From: Micromonospora purpureochromogenes
GTDB taxonomy: Bacteria > Actinomycetota > Actinomycetes > Mycobacteriales > Micromonosporaceae
NCBI RefSeq assembly: GCF_900091515.1
Contig: NZ_LT607410.1
Span: 3,906,001-3,970,000 of the forward strand
Direction: 5' to 3'
DNA length: 64,000 nt
The translations under genes and the position numbers were made by a program. This document shows, piece after piece, positions 25,103 through 33,497 of this stretch (the first letter of the stretch is position 1; each line of letters begins with the position of its first letter). The notes below the pieces were generated by a model. It was not told the DNA's origin. It did no database searches and was given only the letters and a program-made list of their open reading frames with translations.

Positions 25103-26440
25103 TCAATCCGTGCCGAGATGCCGGCGCAGCAACGCCCGCGCCGCCTGCGGATGGTCGTCGGCGAGCAGCCCGCCGGCGGCCAGCACGTAGTCCACATCGA
25201 CCACCGCGCGCGCCTCCCGGGGCAGCGGCCACCCGCCGGCGTGGTCGGCCAGCACCGCGGCGAGAACCCCGGCGGCGTGGTCGGCGGGCGCATGCCGCAG
25301 CACACCACCGGAACCCACCATCAGCCGCACGTCCCGCAGGTCCCGGCCGGCGCGTTCCCCGGTGGCCGCGCCCCGGGCGTGCCGGCGCAGCGCCACCGTC
25401 GCGGCCAGCGCCGCGATCCGCCGGTCGACGGCCCGCTCCGCACCGGATTCGGCCAGGAACCCCGGGTCGGCGGCCCGCACCGTCGCCGCCCGCTCCAGAT
25501 CGTCCTGCTCCCCCACCACGAGCAGGCGTTCCTCGGCGGCGGCGCGGACCACCCCCGGGGCGCTCCACCGCATCCCCAGGTCCCCCTCGACGGTGCGGGC
25601 CCGCCACAGCGTCCCGGCGACCTCCCGGCCCGGCCCGTCGGCCCGCTCGTCCGGGGTGAGCACCGAGTACACGTCGGTGGTGGCCCCACCGACGTCCACC
25701 ACCGCCAGGTCCCCGCCCAGGGTGTCGGCGAGCACCTCCACGCCGGTCAGCACCGCGTCCGGGGTGGCCGCGCGTACCAGCCGCGCGAACCGGGTCCCCC
25801 GCGACAGCCGCTTGCCGCCGATGACGTGCCGCAGGAACACCTGCCGGATCGCCGCCCGCGCCGACGCCGGGGCCAGCACCCCGATGCGCGGCAGCACGTT
25901 GTCCGCCGCCGTCACCGGCACCCCCGCCCCGGCCAGCAGCGCGGACAGCTCGTCGCGGACCGCGACGTTGCCGGCCAGCACCACCGGCACCCGCCAGCGG
26001 GCCTTCGCCAACCGGGTCGCGTTGTGCGTCAACGTGTCGGCGTCCCCACCGTCGGTGCCACCGACCAGCAGCACCACGTCCGGGCGGGCCGCCCGCAACG
26101 CCGCCAACTCCGCCGCGCCGAGCCGGCCCGCGGCCACGTGCACCACGTTCGCGCCCGCCGACAACCCCACCCGGCGGCCCGCCTGCGCGGTGACCAGCGG
26201 CTCGTAGCCCACCACCGCCAGGCGCAGCCCACCACCGGCCGACGAGCACACGTACCACGGCACGTCCCGCACGCCCAGGCCGGCGGTGGCCGCGCCGACC
26301 GCGGCGTCCAGGCCGTGCAGCACGTCCGTGCCGACCGTGGTCGGCGCCGACGCCGCCGCGACCAGCGCGGCGCCGTCGAGGTCCACCACCGCGACCTTCG
26401 TGTACGTGGACCCGACGTCCGCGCAGACGGCGAGGGTCAC
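25103..26440 (-). CDS. MutL/GlmL-family ATPase, probable lysine aminomutase reactivase
   Basis: 445 aa, GTG at 26440 overlapping the kal stop (GTGA). ASKHA-type ATPase fold: the phosphate-1 loop is VCADVGSTYTKVAVVDLDG, and DLAVVDVGGATTDVYSVL is the second. The family (TIGR01319, glmL/MutL) accompanies B12 mutases such as glutamate mutase and 5,6-lysine aminomutase, and is thought to expel damaged cobalamin at the cost of ATP. LMVGSGGVLRHAP and DVDYVLAAGGLLADDHPQAA are conserved C-terminal segments. As the last gene of the kam operon its role as KamDE repair factor follows from context. Confidence 0.87.
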   Translation of the reverse strand: MTLAVCADVGSTYTKVAVVDLDGAALVAAASAPTTVGTDVLHGLDAAVGAATAGLGVRDVPWYVCSSAGGGLRLAVVGYEPLVTAQAGRRVGLSAGANVVHVAAGRLGAAELAALRAARPDVVLLVGGTDGGDADTLTHNATRLAKARWRVPVVLAGNVAVRDELSALLAGAGVPVTAADNVLPRIGVLAPASARAAIRQVFLRHVIGGKRLSRGTRFARLVRAATPDAVLTGVEVLADTLGGDLAVVDVGGATTDVYSVLTPDERADGPGREVAGTLWRARTVEGDLGMRWSAPGVVRAAAEERLLVVGEQDDLERAATVRAADPGFLAESGAERAVDRRIAALAATVALRRHARGAATGERAGRDLRDVRLMVGSGGVLRHAPADHAAGVLAAVLADHAGGWPLPREARAVVDVDYVLAAGGLLADDHPQAARALLRRHLGTD

Positions 26441-26829
26441 GCCGGCGGCGGGACGACCACGGTGCCGGTCGCGGTGACCGCCACGATCGGCGTGTCCAGC
26501 ACCTCCGCCGCCGACTCCGACCGGTCCGGACGACCCCGGCACACCACCCGCGCCTCGAAGTCGATCGTGCGGCTGCGGGTGCCCACCCGGGTCACCGTCG
26601 CGGTCACCTCCAACACGTCCCCCGCCCGCATGGCGCCGCGGAACTGCACATCCGAGTACGACGCGAACAACCCCTCGTCGCCGTCGGTGCGGATGCACAC
26701 CTCCGTCGCCACGTCCCCGAACAACCCCAGCGCGTACGCCCCGTCGACCAGGTTCCCCGCGTAGTGGGCGTGCGAGTACGGCACATACCGCCGGTGGGTG
26801 ACGGTCAGCCCGACCCGGGAATCACTCAT
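26437..26829 (-). CDS. kal: 3-aminobutyryl-CoA ammonia-lyase (hotdog fold)
   Basis: 130 aa, ATG at 26829 overlapping the kamE stop by 4 nt. Single hotdog domain; HAHYAGNLVDGAYALGLFGD followed by VATEVCIRTDGDEGLFASYS matches the Kal family of lysine fermenters closely. It removes ammonia from (S)-3-aminobutyryl-CoA to give crotonyl-CoA. Length equals the family norm. It is placed between kamE and the reactivase gene, so the pathway's last deamination is co-expressed with the mutase. Confidence 0.88.
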   Translation of the reverse strand: MSDSRVGLTVTHRRYVPYSHAHYAGNLVDGAYALGLFGDVATEVCIRTDGDEGLFASYSDVQFRGAMRAGDVLEVTATVTRVGTRSRTIDFEARVVCRGRPDRSESAAEVLDTPIVAVTATGTVVVPPPA

Positions 26830-27587
26830 GCCCCTGCCTTCTTGTTCGTGATCAGCGCGTGCACCAGGTAGCTGGCCACCTCACCCGGGGTGGTGCCCCG
26901 GGTGAAGATCCGGTCCACGCCCAACTCGCCGGTCATCGTCTCGTCGAACCGCGGCCCGCCCACGATCAGCAGCGGCCGCTTCCCCGCCGGCATCGCCTCC
27001 CGGAACGCCGCCGACATCTCCCGCGTGTTGTGCAGGTGCGCGTCGCGCTGCGTCACCACCTGCGACACCAGCACCGCGTCGGCCTTCTCCACCCGGGCCG
27101 CCTCCACCAGCTCCGGCACGCTGACCTGCGCGCCGAGGTTGGTGACCTTCAGCTCCCGGTAGTACTCCAGGCCCTTCTCCCCCGCGATGCCCTTGACGTT
27201 GAGGATCGCGTCGATGCCCACGGTGTGCGCGTCCGTGCCGATGCACGCCCCCACCACCGACAGCTTGCGCCGCAACCGCTGCTTCACCACCGCGTTGACC
27301 TCCTTGGCGCTCAGCAGCGGGAAGTCCCGCTCCACCACCTGCACCGCGGAAAGGTCCACCAGATGGTTCACCCGCCCGTACACCACGAAGAAGGTGAACC
27401 CGTCGCTCATCGGCTTGGCGTGCACCAGCATCGCCGGGTCGATGCCCATCTTGTTGGCCAGCTGGATCGCCGCGCCCTCGGCCCGCTTGTCGTGCGGCAC
27501 CGGCAAGGTGAACGACACCTGCACCATGCCGTCACCGGTGGTGTCCCCGTACGGCCGGACGATCTTCTTCTCCGCCGGGGCCGTCAC
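26826..27587 (-). CDS. kamE: Lysine 5,6-aminomutase beta subunit
   Basis: 253 aa, ATG at 27587 overlapping the kamD stop (ATGA). An N-terminal dimerisation region precedes the B12-binding Rossmann domain. DAHTVGIDAILNVKG contains the D-x-H-x-x-G cobalt-ligand motif, and the Lys eleven residues after that His matches the His133/Lys144 spacing of the characterised Clostridium enzyme, where Lys144 forms the PLP aldimine. With KamD it converts beta-lysine to 3,5-diaminohexanoate using adenosylcobalamin and PLP. Very confident. Confidence 0.95.
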   Translation of the reverse strand: MTAPAEKKIVRPYGDTTGDGMVQVSFTLPVPHDKRAEGAAIQLANKMGIDPAMLVHAKPMSDGFTFFVVYGRVNHLVDLSAVQVVERDFPLLSAKEVNAVVKQRLRRKLSVVGACIGTDAHTVGIDAILNVKGIAGEKGLEYYRELKVTNLGAQVSVPELVEAARVEKADAVLVSQVVTQRDAHLHNTREMSAAFREAMPAGKRPLLIVGGPRFDETMTGELGVDRIFTRGTTPGEVASYLVHALITNKKAGA

Positions 27588-29146
27588 GGGCGCTCCCCTT
27601 CCAGGATCTCGGTGGCCGGGTTGTAGTAGTCGGCGTCGTGGGCGGCCACCCCGGCCAGGCCCTTGCCCCGGTCCGCGGGCCGCTTCATGATCCCGAACGT
27701 GCCCTCGGCGATCGCCGTCAACAGCGACTGGTCACCGATGCGCTCCAGCAGATCCAGCGCCTCACCCAGCACCCGGTTGGCGCGCTGCTGGATGAACCCG
27801 CCCGGCGCCGGCACGAAGTCCTCGTGCAGCCCACCGGCCGCGCCCAGCACGTAGCGCACGTTCTGCAGGGCGATGTCCCGGTCCGACAGCCACGGCGTCA
27901 CCACCGCCTCGGTCATCATCCCCACCAGCAGGATGCCCTGCCCGGTCATGGCACCCACCAGGTTGAAGAACCCGTCGAGCAGATTCCCGCGGAACACGTC
28001 CCCGGTCATGTGCTTCGTCGGCGGCATCCACTTCAACGGCGCGTCCGGGAACAACTCCCGCGCCAGCAGCGCGTGCGCCAACTCCAGGCGGAACGACTCC
28101 GGCAGATCCGGGTTGATCTCGAACGCGTGCCCCAGCCCCAACTGCCAGTCGGCCAACCCCGCCTCGTGCGCGAAGAACTCGTTGAGCAGCTGCGACACCG
28201 TCACCGTGTGCGCCTCGTCCACCGCGTCGGCAGTGGTCAGGTAGTTGTCCTCACCGGTGTTGATGATGATCCCCGCCCGGGCGTGCACCTGCCGGGAGAA
28301 CCGCTGGTCCACGAACGTGCGGATCGGGTTGATGTCACGGAACAGGATCCCGTACATCGAGTCGTTGAGCATCATGTCCAGCCGCTCCAGGCCGGCCAGG
28401 GCCGCCATCTCCGGCATGCACAGACCCGACGCGTAGTTCGTCAGCCGCACGTACCGGCCCAGCTCCTTCGACGTCTCGTCCAACGCCGCCCGCATCAACC
28501 GGAAGTTCTCCTGCGTGGCGTACGTGCCGGCGAAACCCTCCCGGGTCGCCCCCTCCGGCACGTAGTCCAACAGCGACTGCCCCGTCGACCGGATCACCGC
28601 GATGACGTCCGCGCCGGCCCGCGCCGCGGCCTGCGCCTGCGGGATGTCCTCGTAGATGTCACCGGTCGCCACGATCAGGTAGATCCACGGCCGCTGCGCC
28701 GGATCCCCGTACCGCTTCACCAGCCGGTCCCGCTCCGCGCGCCGCCGGTCGATCGACCGGATCCCCGCCCCGACCGCCTTGCGGGCCGCCTTCCGGGCGG
28801 CGGTGGCCGCCTTTCCGGCCGGCTGTGTGAAGCGCACCGACCCGGCCGCCGCCTTCTGCGCCAGCAACGTCACGTCGCTGATCTGCTCCCGGGCCAGCGC
28901 GTCGAACACCGGCACCGCCACCCCGTGCCCCAACCCGACGTCGGCCACCACCGCGTCGACCAGCCGGTTCACCCACGGAATGCCGTCCGGGTCCGCGCCG
29001 GTCACCCCGGCCAGCCGCAACACCGCCCGCTCCACCGACACCGTCGTGTGGCTACGCGCCAGATCCACCACCGGCTGCCCGGCCCGGCGCGCCAACTCCC
29101 GCGCCCGCGCCACCAGCACCGGATCCAGGTCGAGCTTGCCCGTCAC
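27584..29146 (-). CDS. kamD: Lysine 5,6-aminomutase alpha subunit
   Basis: 520 aa, GTG at 29146. A TIM-barrel subunit that carries most PLP and substrate contacts: PWIYLIVATGDIYEDIPQAQ, AGADVIAVIRSTGQSLLDYV, EGATREGFAGTYATQENFRL and MYGILFRDINPIRTFVDQRF are all highly family-specific. It forms an alpha2-beta2 complex with KamE. An inserted basic Ala/Lys-rich stretch (AGKAATAARKAARKAVGAG) near residue 120 appears longer than in clostridial proteins. Translation is coupled to kamE by a 4-nt overlap. Confidence 0.95.
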   Translation of the reverse strand: MTGKLDLDPVLVARARELARRAGQPVVDLARSHTTVSVERAVLRLAGVTGADPDGIPWVNRLVDAVVADVGLGHGVAVPVFDALAREQISDVTLLAQKAAAGSVRFTQPAGKAATAARKAARKAVGAGIRSIDRRRAERDRLVKRYGDPAQRPWIYLIVATGDIYEDIPQAQAAARAGADVIAVIRSTGQSLLDYVPEGATREGFAGTYATQENFRLMRAALDETSKELGRYVRLTNYASGLCMPEMAALAGLERLDMMLNDSMYGILFRDINPIRTFVDQRFSRQVHARAGIIINTGEDNYLTTADAVDEAHTVTVSQLLNEFFAHEAGLADWQLGLGHAFEINPDLPESFRLELAHALLARELFPDAPLKWMPPTKHMTGDVFRGNLLDGFFNLVGAMTGQGILLVGMMTEAVVTPWLSDRDIALQNVRYVLGAAGGLHEDFVPAPGGFIQQRANRVLGEALDLLERIGDQSLLTAIAEGTFGIMKRPADRGKGLAGVAAHDADYYNPATEILEGERP

Positions 29147-29213
29147 GCCGTCACCCCGGCCCCACTCGCCGCCGGCGCGACCCGCGCCCGTGCTGCCTCG
29201 ATGCTTCGCTCGC

Positions 29214-30785
29214 TCACGCAGACCCTTCCTCATAGATGACCTCACCGCGCAGCACCGTGCGCCGGCACACCGGCAACGGCGTCGGATCCTGCGGACCCCG
29301 CAGCTCCGGGTCCTCGGCCTGCAACACCGGCAGACCCCGCTCCACCCCCGCCGGCGTCGACCACACCGCGAACGTCGCCGGCGCCCCCAACGCCAGCACA
29401 CCCTCGTTGTCCAGGTGCACCGCCCGCCAACCGCCCCGGGTGTGCGCCGCGAACGCCGCCCGCGCACTCATCCGCTGCACCGGGTTGTGGTGCGCCGCCG
29501 CCGCCCGCACCGAACCCCACGGGTCCAGCGGCGTCACCGGCGAATCCGACCCGAACGCCAACGCCACCCCGACCGCGTGCATCGCCCCCATCGGGTTCGA
29601 CTCCAACGACCGGTCCAAACCCAACCGCGACTCGTACATCCGACCCGCGCCACCCCACAACCGGTCGAACGCCGGCTGCATGCTCGCCACGATCCCGTAC
29701 TCCACGAACCCGGCGATCAGCCGCTTGTTCATGATCTCCGCGTGCTCCACCCGGTGCCGCGCCGCCCGCACCCGGTCCGTGCCCAGCTTCTCCGCCGCCG
29801 CCGCGAACCCCTGCAACACCGTCGAGATCGCCGCGTCCCCGATCGCGTGGAACCCGCCCTGCATCCCGTGCGCCGCACAGTCCAGCAGGTGGTCACGCAC
29901 CTCGTCCGCGGAGACGTACCCGTGCCCGCACGAACCCGCGTCACCGTCCAGGTACGCCGACGACACGTGCGCCGTCCGCGAGCCCAACGCCCCGTCGGCG
30001 AACAGGTCACCACCGGCCCCGACCGCGCCCAACTCCCGGGCCCGCGCCGCACCCAGCAGCTCACCCCAGTAGCCGTACACCTCCGGCACGCCGTCGCCCG
30101 ACACCGCCAGCAGACCCGTGAAGTCCTCCTCGTCGGAGATCTCCGGACCACCGCACTCATGCACCGCCGCGATGCCCAGCGACGCCGCGTGCGCCAACGC
30201 CGCCCGCTGCGCCGCCACCCGCTGCGGACGCGTCACCGACGCGAACGCCGCCGCCCGCACCACGTGGTGCGCGTCCCGACGCAACCACCCCGACGCGTCG
30301 TACCCGGCGGCCTGCGCCGCCTGCGGACACGCCGCCAACAGCGCCGCCGAGACCAACGCCGAATGGATCGACGCCTGCGACAGGTACACCCGCCGACCCC
30401 CGGCCGCCCGGTCCAGCGCCGCCGCGTCCGGCAACTGCGGCACCGGCCAGTTCGACTCGTCCCACCCGTGCCCCAGCACCACCGCGTCCGCCGGCAACCC
30501 CGCCGCGAACGCCGCCACCGCCGCCAGCAGCCCCGCCGCCGACCGCACCCCGGACAGGTCCAACCCCGACAACGCCAACCCCGTGTCCGTGGCGTGCACG
30601 TGCGCGTCCACGAACGCCGGCGTCACCAGCGCACCGTCCAGCTCCACCACCCGGTCGGCGACCGGCGCGTCCCGGTCCGCGCCCAACCAAACGATCCGGC
30701 CGTCGGTCACCAGCAGGGCCGTCGCGCGCGGATCGGCCGGACAGTGCAGCACGCCGCCGCGGTACAGAGTCGAGGGGTTCGTCAT
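29214..30785 (-). CDS. YtcJ-like amidohydrolase inside the lysine operon
   Basis: 523 aa, ATG at 30785, five bases after the kdd stop. Amidohydrolase_3/YtcJ family: the metal motif VDAHVHATDTG, then FHAIGDAAISTVLQ, RHRVEHAEIMNKRL and the late Asp in ALAFGSDSPVTPLDPWGSV. These enzymes hydrolyse C-N bonds of amides, formamides or cyclic imines. No such activity is part of the textbook lysine fermentation route. Position between kdd and kamD implies action on a pathway amine or a cyclised side product, or delivery of lysine from an amide; this is inference. Confidence 0.85.
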   Translation of the reverse strand: MTNPSTLYRGGVLHCPADPRATALLVTDGRIVWLGADRDAPVADRVVELDGALVTPAFVDAHVHATDTGLALSGLDLSGVRSAAGLLAAVAAFAAGLPADAVVLGHGWDESNWPVPQLPDAAALDRAAGGRRVYLSQASIHSALVSAALLAACPQAAQAAGYDASGWLRRDAHHVVRAAAFASVTRPQRVAAQRAALAHAASLGIAAVHECGGPEISDEEDFTGLLAVSGDGVPEVYGYWGELLGAARARELGAVGAGGDLFADGALGSRTAHVSSAYLDGDAGSCGHGYVSADEVRDHLLDCAAHGMQGGFHAIGDAAISTVLQGFAAAAEKLGTDRVRAARHRVEHAEIMNKRLIAGFVEYGIVASMQPAFDRLWGGAGRMYESRLGLDRSLESNPMGAMHAVGVALAFGSDSPVTPLDPWGSVRAAAAHHNPVQRMSARAAFAAHTRGGWRAVHLDNEGVLALGAPATFAVWSTPAGVERGLPVLQAEDPELRGPQDPTPLPVCRRTVLRGEVIYEEGSA

Positions 30786-30790
30786 GACAC

Positions 30791-31852
30791 TCAGTCTGCC
30801 GCCAGCCGGGACTCGAACAGAGCGCGGACCCCCGGCTCCGACCGCAGCAGACCCAGCGCCAGCTCCGCGTGACCCGGCACGTACCCGTTGCCCACCAGCA
30901 TCGTCACATCAGCCGCCAGGCCCTCCGCGCCCAACGCCGCCGCCGCGAAGCTCGTCGCCATCGAAAAGAAGATCACCGTGCCGCCGTCCGCCGTGGCCAG
31001 CACCGCCCCGTGCTCGCAACCCGGCACGTCCACGCAGACCACCGTCACGTCCGCCGGCACCCCCAGCGCCGACGTCACCACCGTCGACAACGCCACCGGA
31101 TCCCGGGCGTCGGCCAACGCGACCACCGAGGCCAGCCCGGCGTCGGTCAGCGCGTCGCGCTCAGCCGCCACCGGCACCACCCCGACCGTACGACCCGCGC
31201 CCGCCCGCCGCGCCGCCGCCAGCGACAGCGACCCGCTCTTACCGGCCCCACCGATCACCGCGACGCGCACCGGCGTCGGGTCGTTCTCGCGCTGCCTGCG
31301 CGCCACGTGCTCCGCGACGACCCGCCCGGTCAGCGCCGGCGCCCCGCACACGTCGAGCACCGCCAGGGACAACTCCGGGTGCAGGTCCGCCGGCAGCACC
31401 GCCGCGATCGACCGGGCGAACAGGATCGCGTACCCGTCGCACGGCACCTGCTCGCTGCGCCCGTCCCAGCGGGCCAGCCCGTCGAGGACGGTCAGCGGGG
31501 TCAGGGTCAGCGACACCAGCGTCGCCACCCGGTCACCGGCCGTCAGCTCCAGCGGCGAACGCCGGCCGACCTCCTCCACGGTGCCGATCAGCATGCCGCC
31601 CGACCCGGTCACCGGGTTCTGCATCTTGCCCCGGGTGGCGATGATCTCCAGCACCTCGGCGCGGACCTTCTCCCCGTCGCCGCCGTGCTTCTCCGACAAC
31701 TGCCGGAAGCTCGCCGCGTCCAGGTTCAGCCGCTCGACCCGGATCCGCACCTCGTTCGGCGCGATCCGCGGGTCGGCGTCCAGCCGCCACGCCGCCTGCG
31801 GCAGCACCCCCGCCGGTTCCACAACGCGGTGCAGACCCACCGGTGACGTCAC
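30791..31852 (-). CDS. kdd: L-erythro-3,5-diaminohexanoate dehydrogenase
   Basis: 353 aa, GTG at 31852 preceded by GGGAGGTC. It oxidatively deaminates 3,5-diaminohexanoate to 5-amino-3-oxohexanoate. Family-typical segments: GLHRVVEPAGVLPQAAWRLD, EVRIRVERLNLDAASFRQL, GGDGEKV, ATRGKMQNPVTGSGGMLIGT and the NAD(P) Rossmann loop VAVIGGAGKSGSLSLAAARR. Length is close to the family's ~345 aa. First gene of the minus-strand kam operon, divergent from kamA with 145 bp between. Confidence 0.92.
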   Translation of the reverse strand: MTSPVGLHRVVEPAGVLPQAAWRLDADPRIAPNEVRIRVERLNLDAASFRQLSEKHGGDGEKVRAEVLEIIATRGKMQNPVTGSGGMLIGTVEEVGRRSPLELTAGDRVATLVSLTLTPLTVLDGLARWDGRSEQVPCDGYAILFARSIAAVLPADLHPELSLAVLDVCGAPALTGRVVAEHVARRQRENDPTPVRVAVIGGAGKSGSLSLAAARRAGAGRTVGVVPVAAERDALTDAGLASVVALADARDPVALSTVVTSALGVPADVTVVCVDVPGCEHGAVLATADGGTVIFFSMATSFAAAALGAEGLAADVTMLVGNGYVPGHAELALGLLRSEPGVRALFESRLAAD

Positions 31853-31922
31853 GCCGACCTCCCCTGTCAGCCGCGTGAAGCCCCGGCCTGGGCTCGCATC
31901 GCGGGAAAACTTCCGGCAGACT

Positions 31923-31941
31923 AATATCTTCACCGGATATT
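31923..31941. promoter_or_regulatory. Inverted repeat in the kdd/kamA divergent promoter
   Basis: AATATC-N7-GATATT (31923-31928 and 31936-31941) is an AT-rich perfect palindrome in the 145-bp divergent region. A GGAAAACTTCC palindrome lies just to the left (31903-31914). Probably a binding site for the regulator of the lysine cluster; which one is unknown. Confidence 0.55.
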
Positions 31942-31997
31942 TTCCAGTAGCCTACGGGCCGCTGATCATCTGCACCACTACGCACCGAGGAGGGGCC

Positions 31998-33404
31998 GTG
32001 ACCCAGACCCAACCGGTTGAGACCATCCCTCAACCCCGTCACGCCCCGGTCGCGACGCCGACCGCCGGGCAGCCGTACGAATACCGCCGCAGCCCCCTGG
32101 TCGAACCCGACTGGACCCGCTTCCCCGGCTGGCGCCACGTCACCCGCGACCAGTGGGAGAACGCCCAGTGGCAGCGCGTCAACTGCGTCAAGAACATCAA
32201 GCAGCTGCGCACGGTCCTCGGCGACGGAGTCGACGAGACCTTCTACGACGACCTCGCCGCCGACCAGAGCGCCCTGGCCACCATGTCCATGCTGGTGACG
32301 CCGCAGATGCTCAACACCATGGTCCCGTTCGCCCCGATGACCACCGAGGCGTTCCACGCCGACCCCGTGCGGCGCTACATGATCCCCGTCGCCTCCGACC
32401 GGCGCACCGACTGGCCGTCACACCCGTACGCCAGCCGCGACTCGCTGCACGAGCACGACATGTGGGTCGCCGAGGGCCTCACCCACCGCTACCCCACCAA
32501 GGTCCTCGCCGAGCTGCTCTCCACCTGCCCGCAGTACTGCGGGCACTGCACCCGGATGGACCTGGTCGGCAACTCCACCCCCGCCGTCGACAAGCTCAAG
32601 CTCACCCTCAAGCCCGTCGACCGCTACGACGCCCACATCGCCTACCTCAAGGCCCACCCCGGCGTCCGCGACGTCGTGGTCTCCGGCGGTGACGTGGCCA
32701 ACGTGCCGTGGCGCAACCTCGAGTCGTACCTGATGCGGCTGCTGGAACTGGAGACCGTCCGCGACATCCGGCTCGCCACCAAGGCCCTGATGGGCCTGCC
32801 GCAGCACTGGCTCCAGCACGACGTCGTCGAGGGCCTGGAGCGGGTCGCCCGCACCGCCGCCCGACGCGGCGTCAACCTGGCCATCCACACCCACGTCAAC
32901 CACGCCCAGTCGATCACCCCGCTGGTCGCCAAGGCCGCCCAGACCGCCCTCGACGTCGGCGTCCGCGACGTACGCAACCAGGGCGTGCTCATGCGCGGCG
33001 TCAACGCCACCGCCCCCGACCTGCTCGACCTCTGCTTCGCCCTGCAGGGCGAGGCGGGCATCCTGCCGTACTACTTCTACATGTGCGACATGATCCCCAA
33101 CGCCGAGCACTGGCGGGTCCCCGTCTGGCACGCCCAGCAGCTCCAGCACGACATCATGGGCTACCTGCCCGGCTACGCCACCCCGCGGATCGTCTGCGAC
33201 GTCCCCTTCGTCGGCAAGCGCTGGGTGCACATGCTCACCGAGTACGACCGCGAACGCGGCATCTCGTACTGGACCAAGAACTACCGCACCTCCATCGAGT
33301 CCGCCGACCTGGAGGCGCTCAACAAGCGCTACGCCTACTACGACCCGATCGACACGCTGCCCGAGGCCGGCCAGCAGTGGTGGGCCGCCCACCGCGACGA
33401 CTGA
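31998..33404 (+). CDS. kamA: Lysine 2,3-aminomutase (radical SAM, PLP)
   Basis: 468 aa, GTG at 31998 with GAGGAGGGG before it. The radical-SAM cluster motif is CPQYCGHCTRMDLVG (C-x3-C-x2-C) near residue 180. The N-terminal region (GWRHVTRDQWENAQWQRVNC) and DVVVSGGDVANVPWRNLESY are characteristic of the 2,3-aminomutase family. DVPFVGKRWVHML supplies a candidate PLP-binding Lys. It converts lysine to beta-lysine. Neighbouring kamDE, kdd and kal make lysine, rather than glutamate or arginine, the likely substrate. Confidence 0.93.
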   Translation: MTQTQPVETIPQPRHAPVATPTAGQPYEYRRSPLVEPDWTRFPGWRHVTRDQWENAQWQRVNCVKNIKQLRTVLGDGVDETFYDDLAADQSALATMSMLVTPQMLNTMVPFAPMTTEAFHADPVRRYMIPVASDRRTDWPSHPYASRDSLHEHDMWVAEGLTHRYPTKVLAELLSTCPQYCGHCTRMDLVGNSTPAVDKLKLTLKPVDRYDAHIAYLKAHPGVRDVVVSGGDVANVPWRNLESYLMRLLELETVRDIRLATKALMGLPQHWLQHDVVEGLERVARTAARRGVNLAIHTHVNHAQSITPLVAKAAQTALDVGVRDVRNQGVLMRGVNATAPDLLDLCFALQGEAGILPYYFYMCDMIPNAEHWRVPVWHAQQLQHDIMGYLPGYATPRIVCDVPFVGKRWVHMLTEYDRERGISYWTKNYRTSIESADLEALNKRYAYYDPIDTLPEAGQQWWAAHRDD

Positions 33405-33417
33405 CCCGCACCACCCC

Positions 33418-33456
33418 CGTCACCCCCGCGCGGCCCACCGGCCGGCGGGGGTGACG
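33418..33456 (+). terminator. kamA terminator
   Basis: CGTCACCCCCGC (33418-33429) pairs perfectly with 33445-33456, starting 13 nt after the kamA stop. Confidence 0.8.
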
Positions 33457-33497
33457 ACTTTCCTCCCGGCCCGCCCCGCCGACGCTAGCGTCACGAC

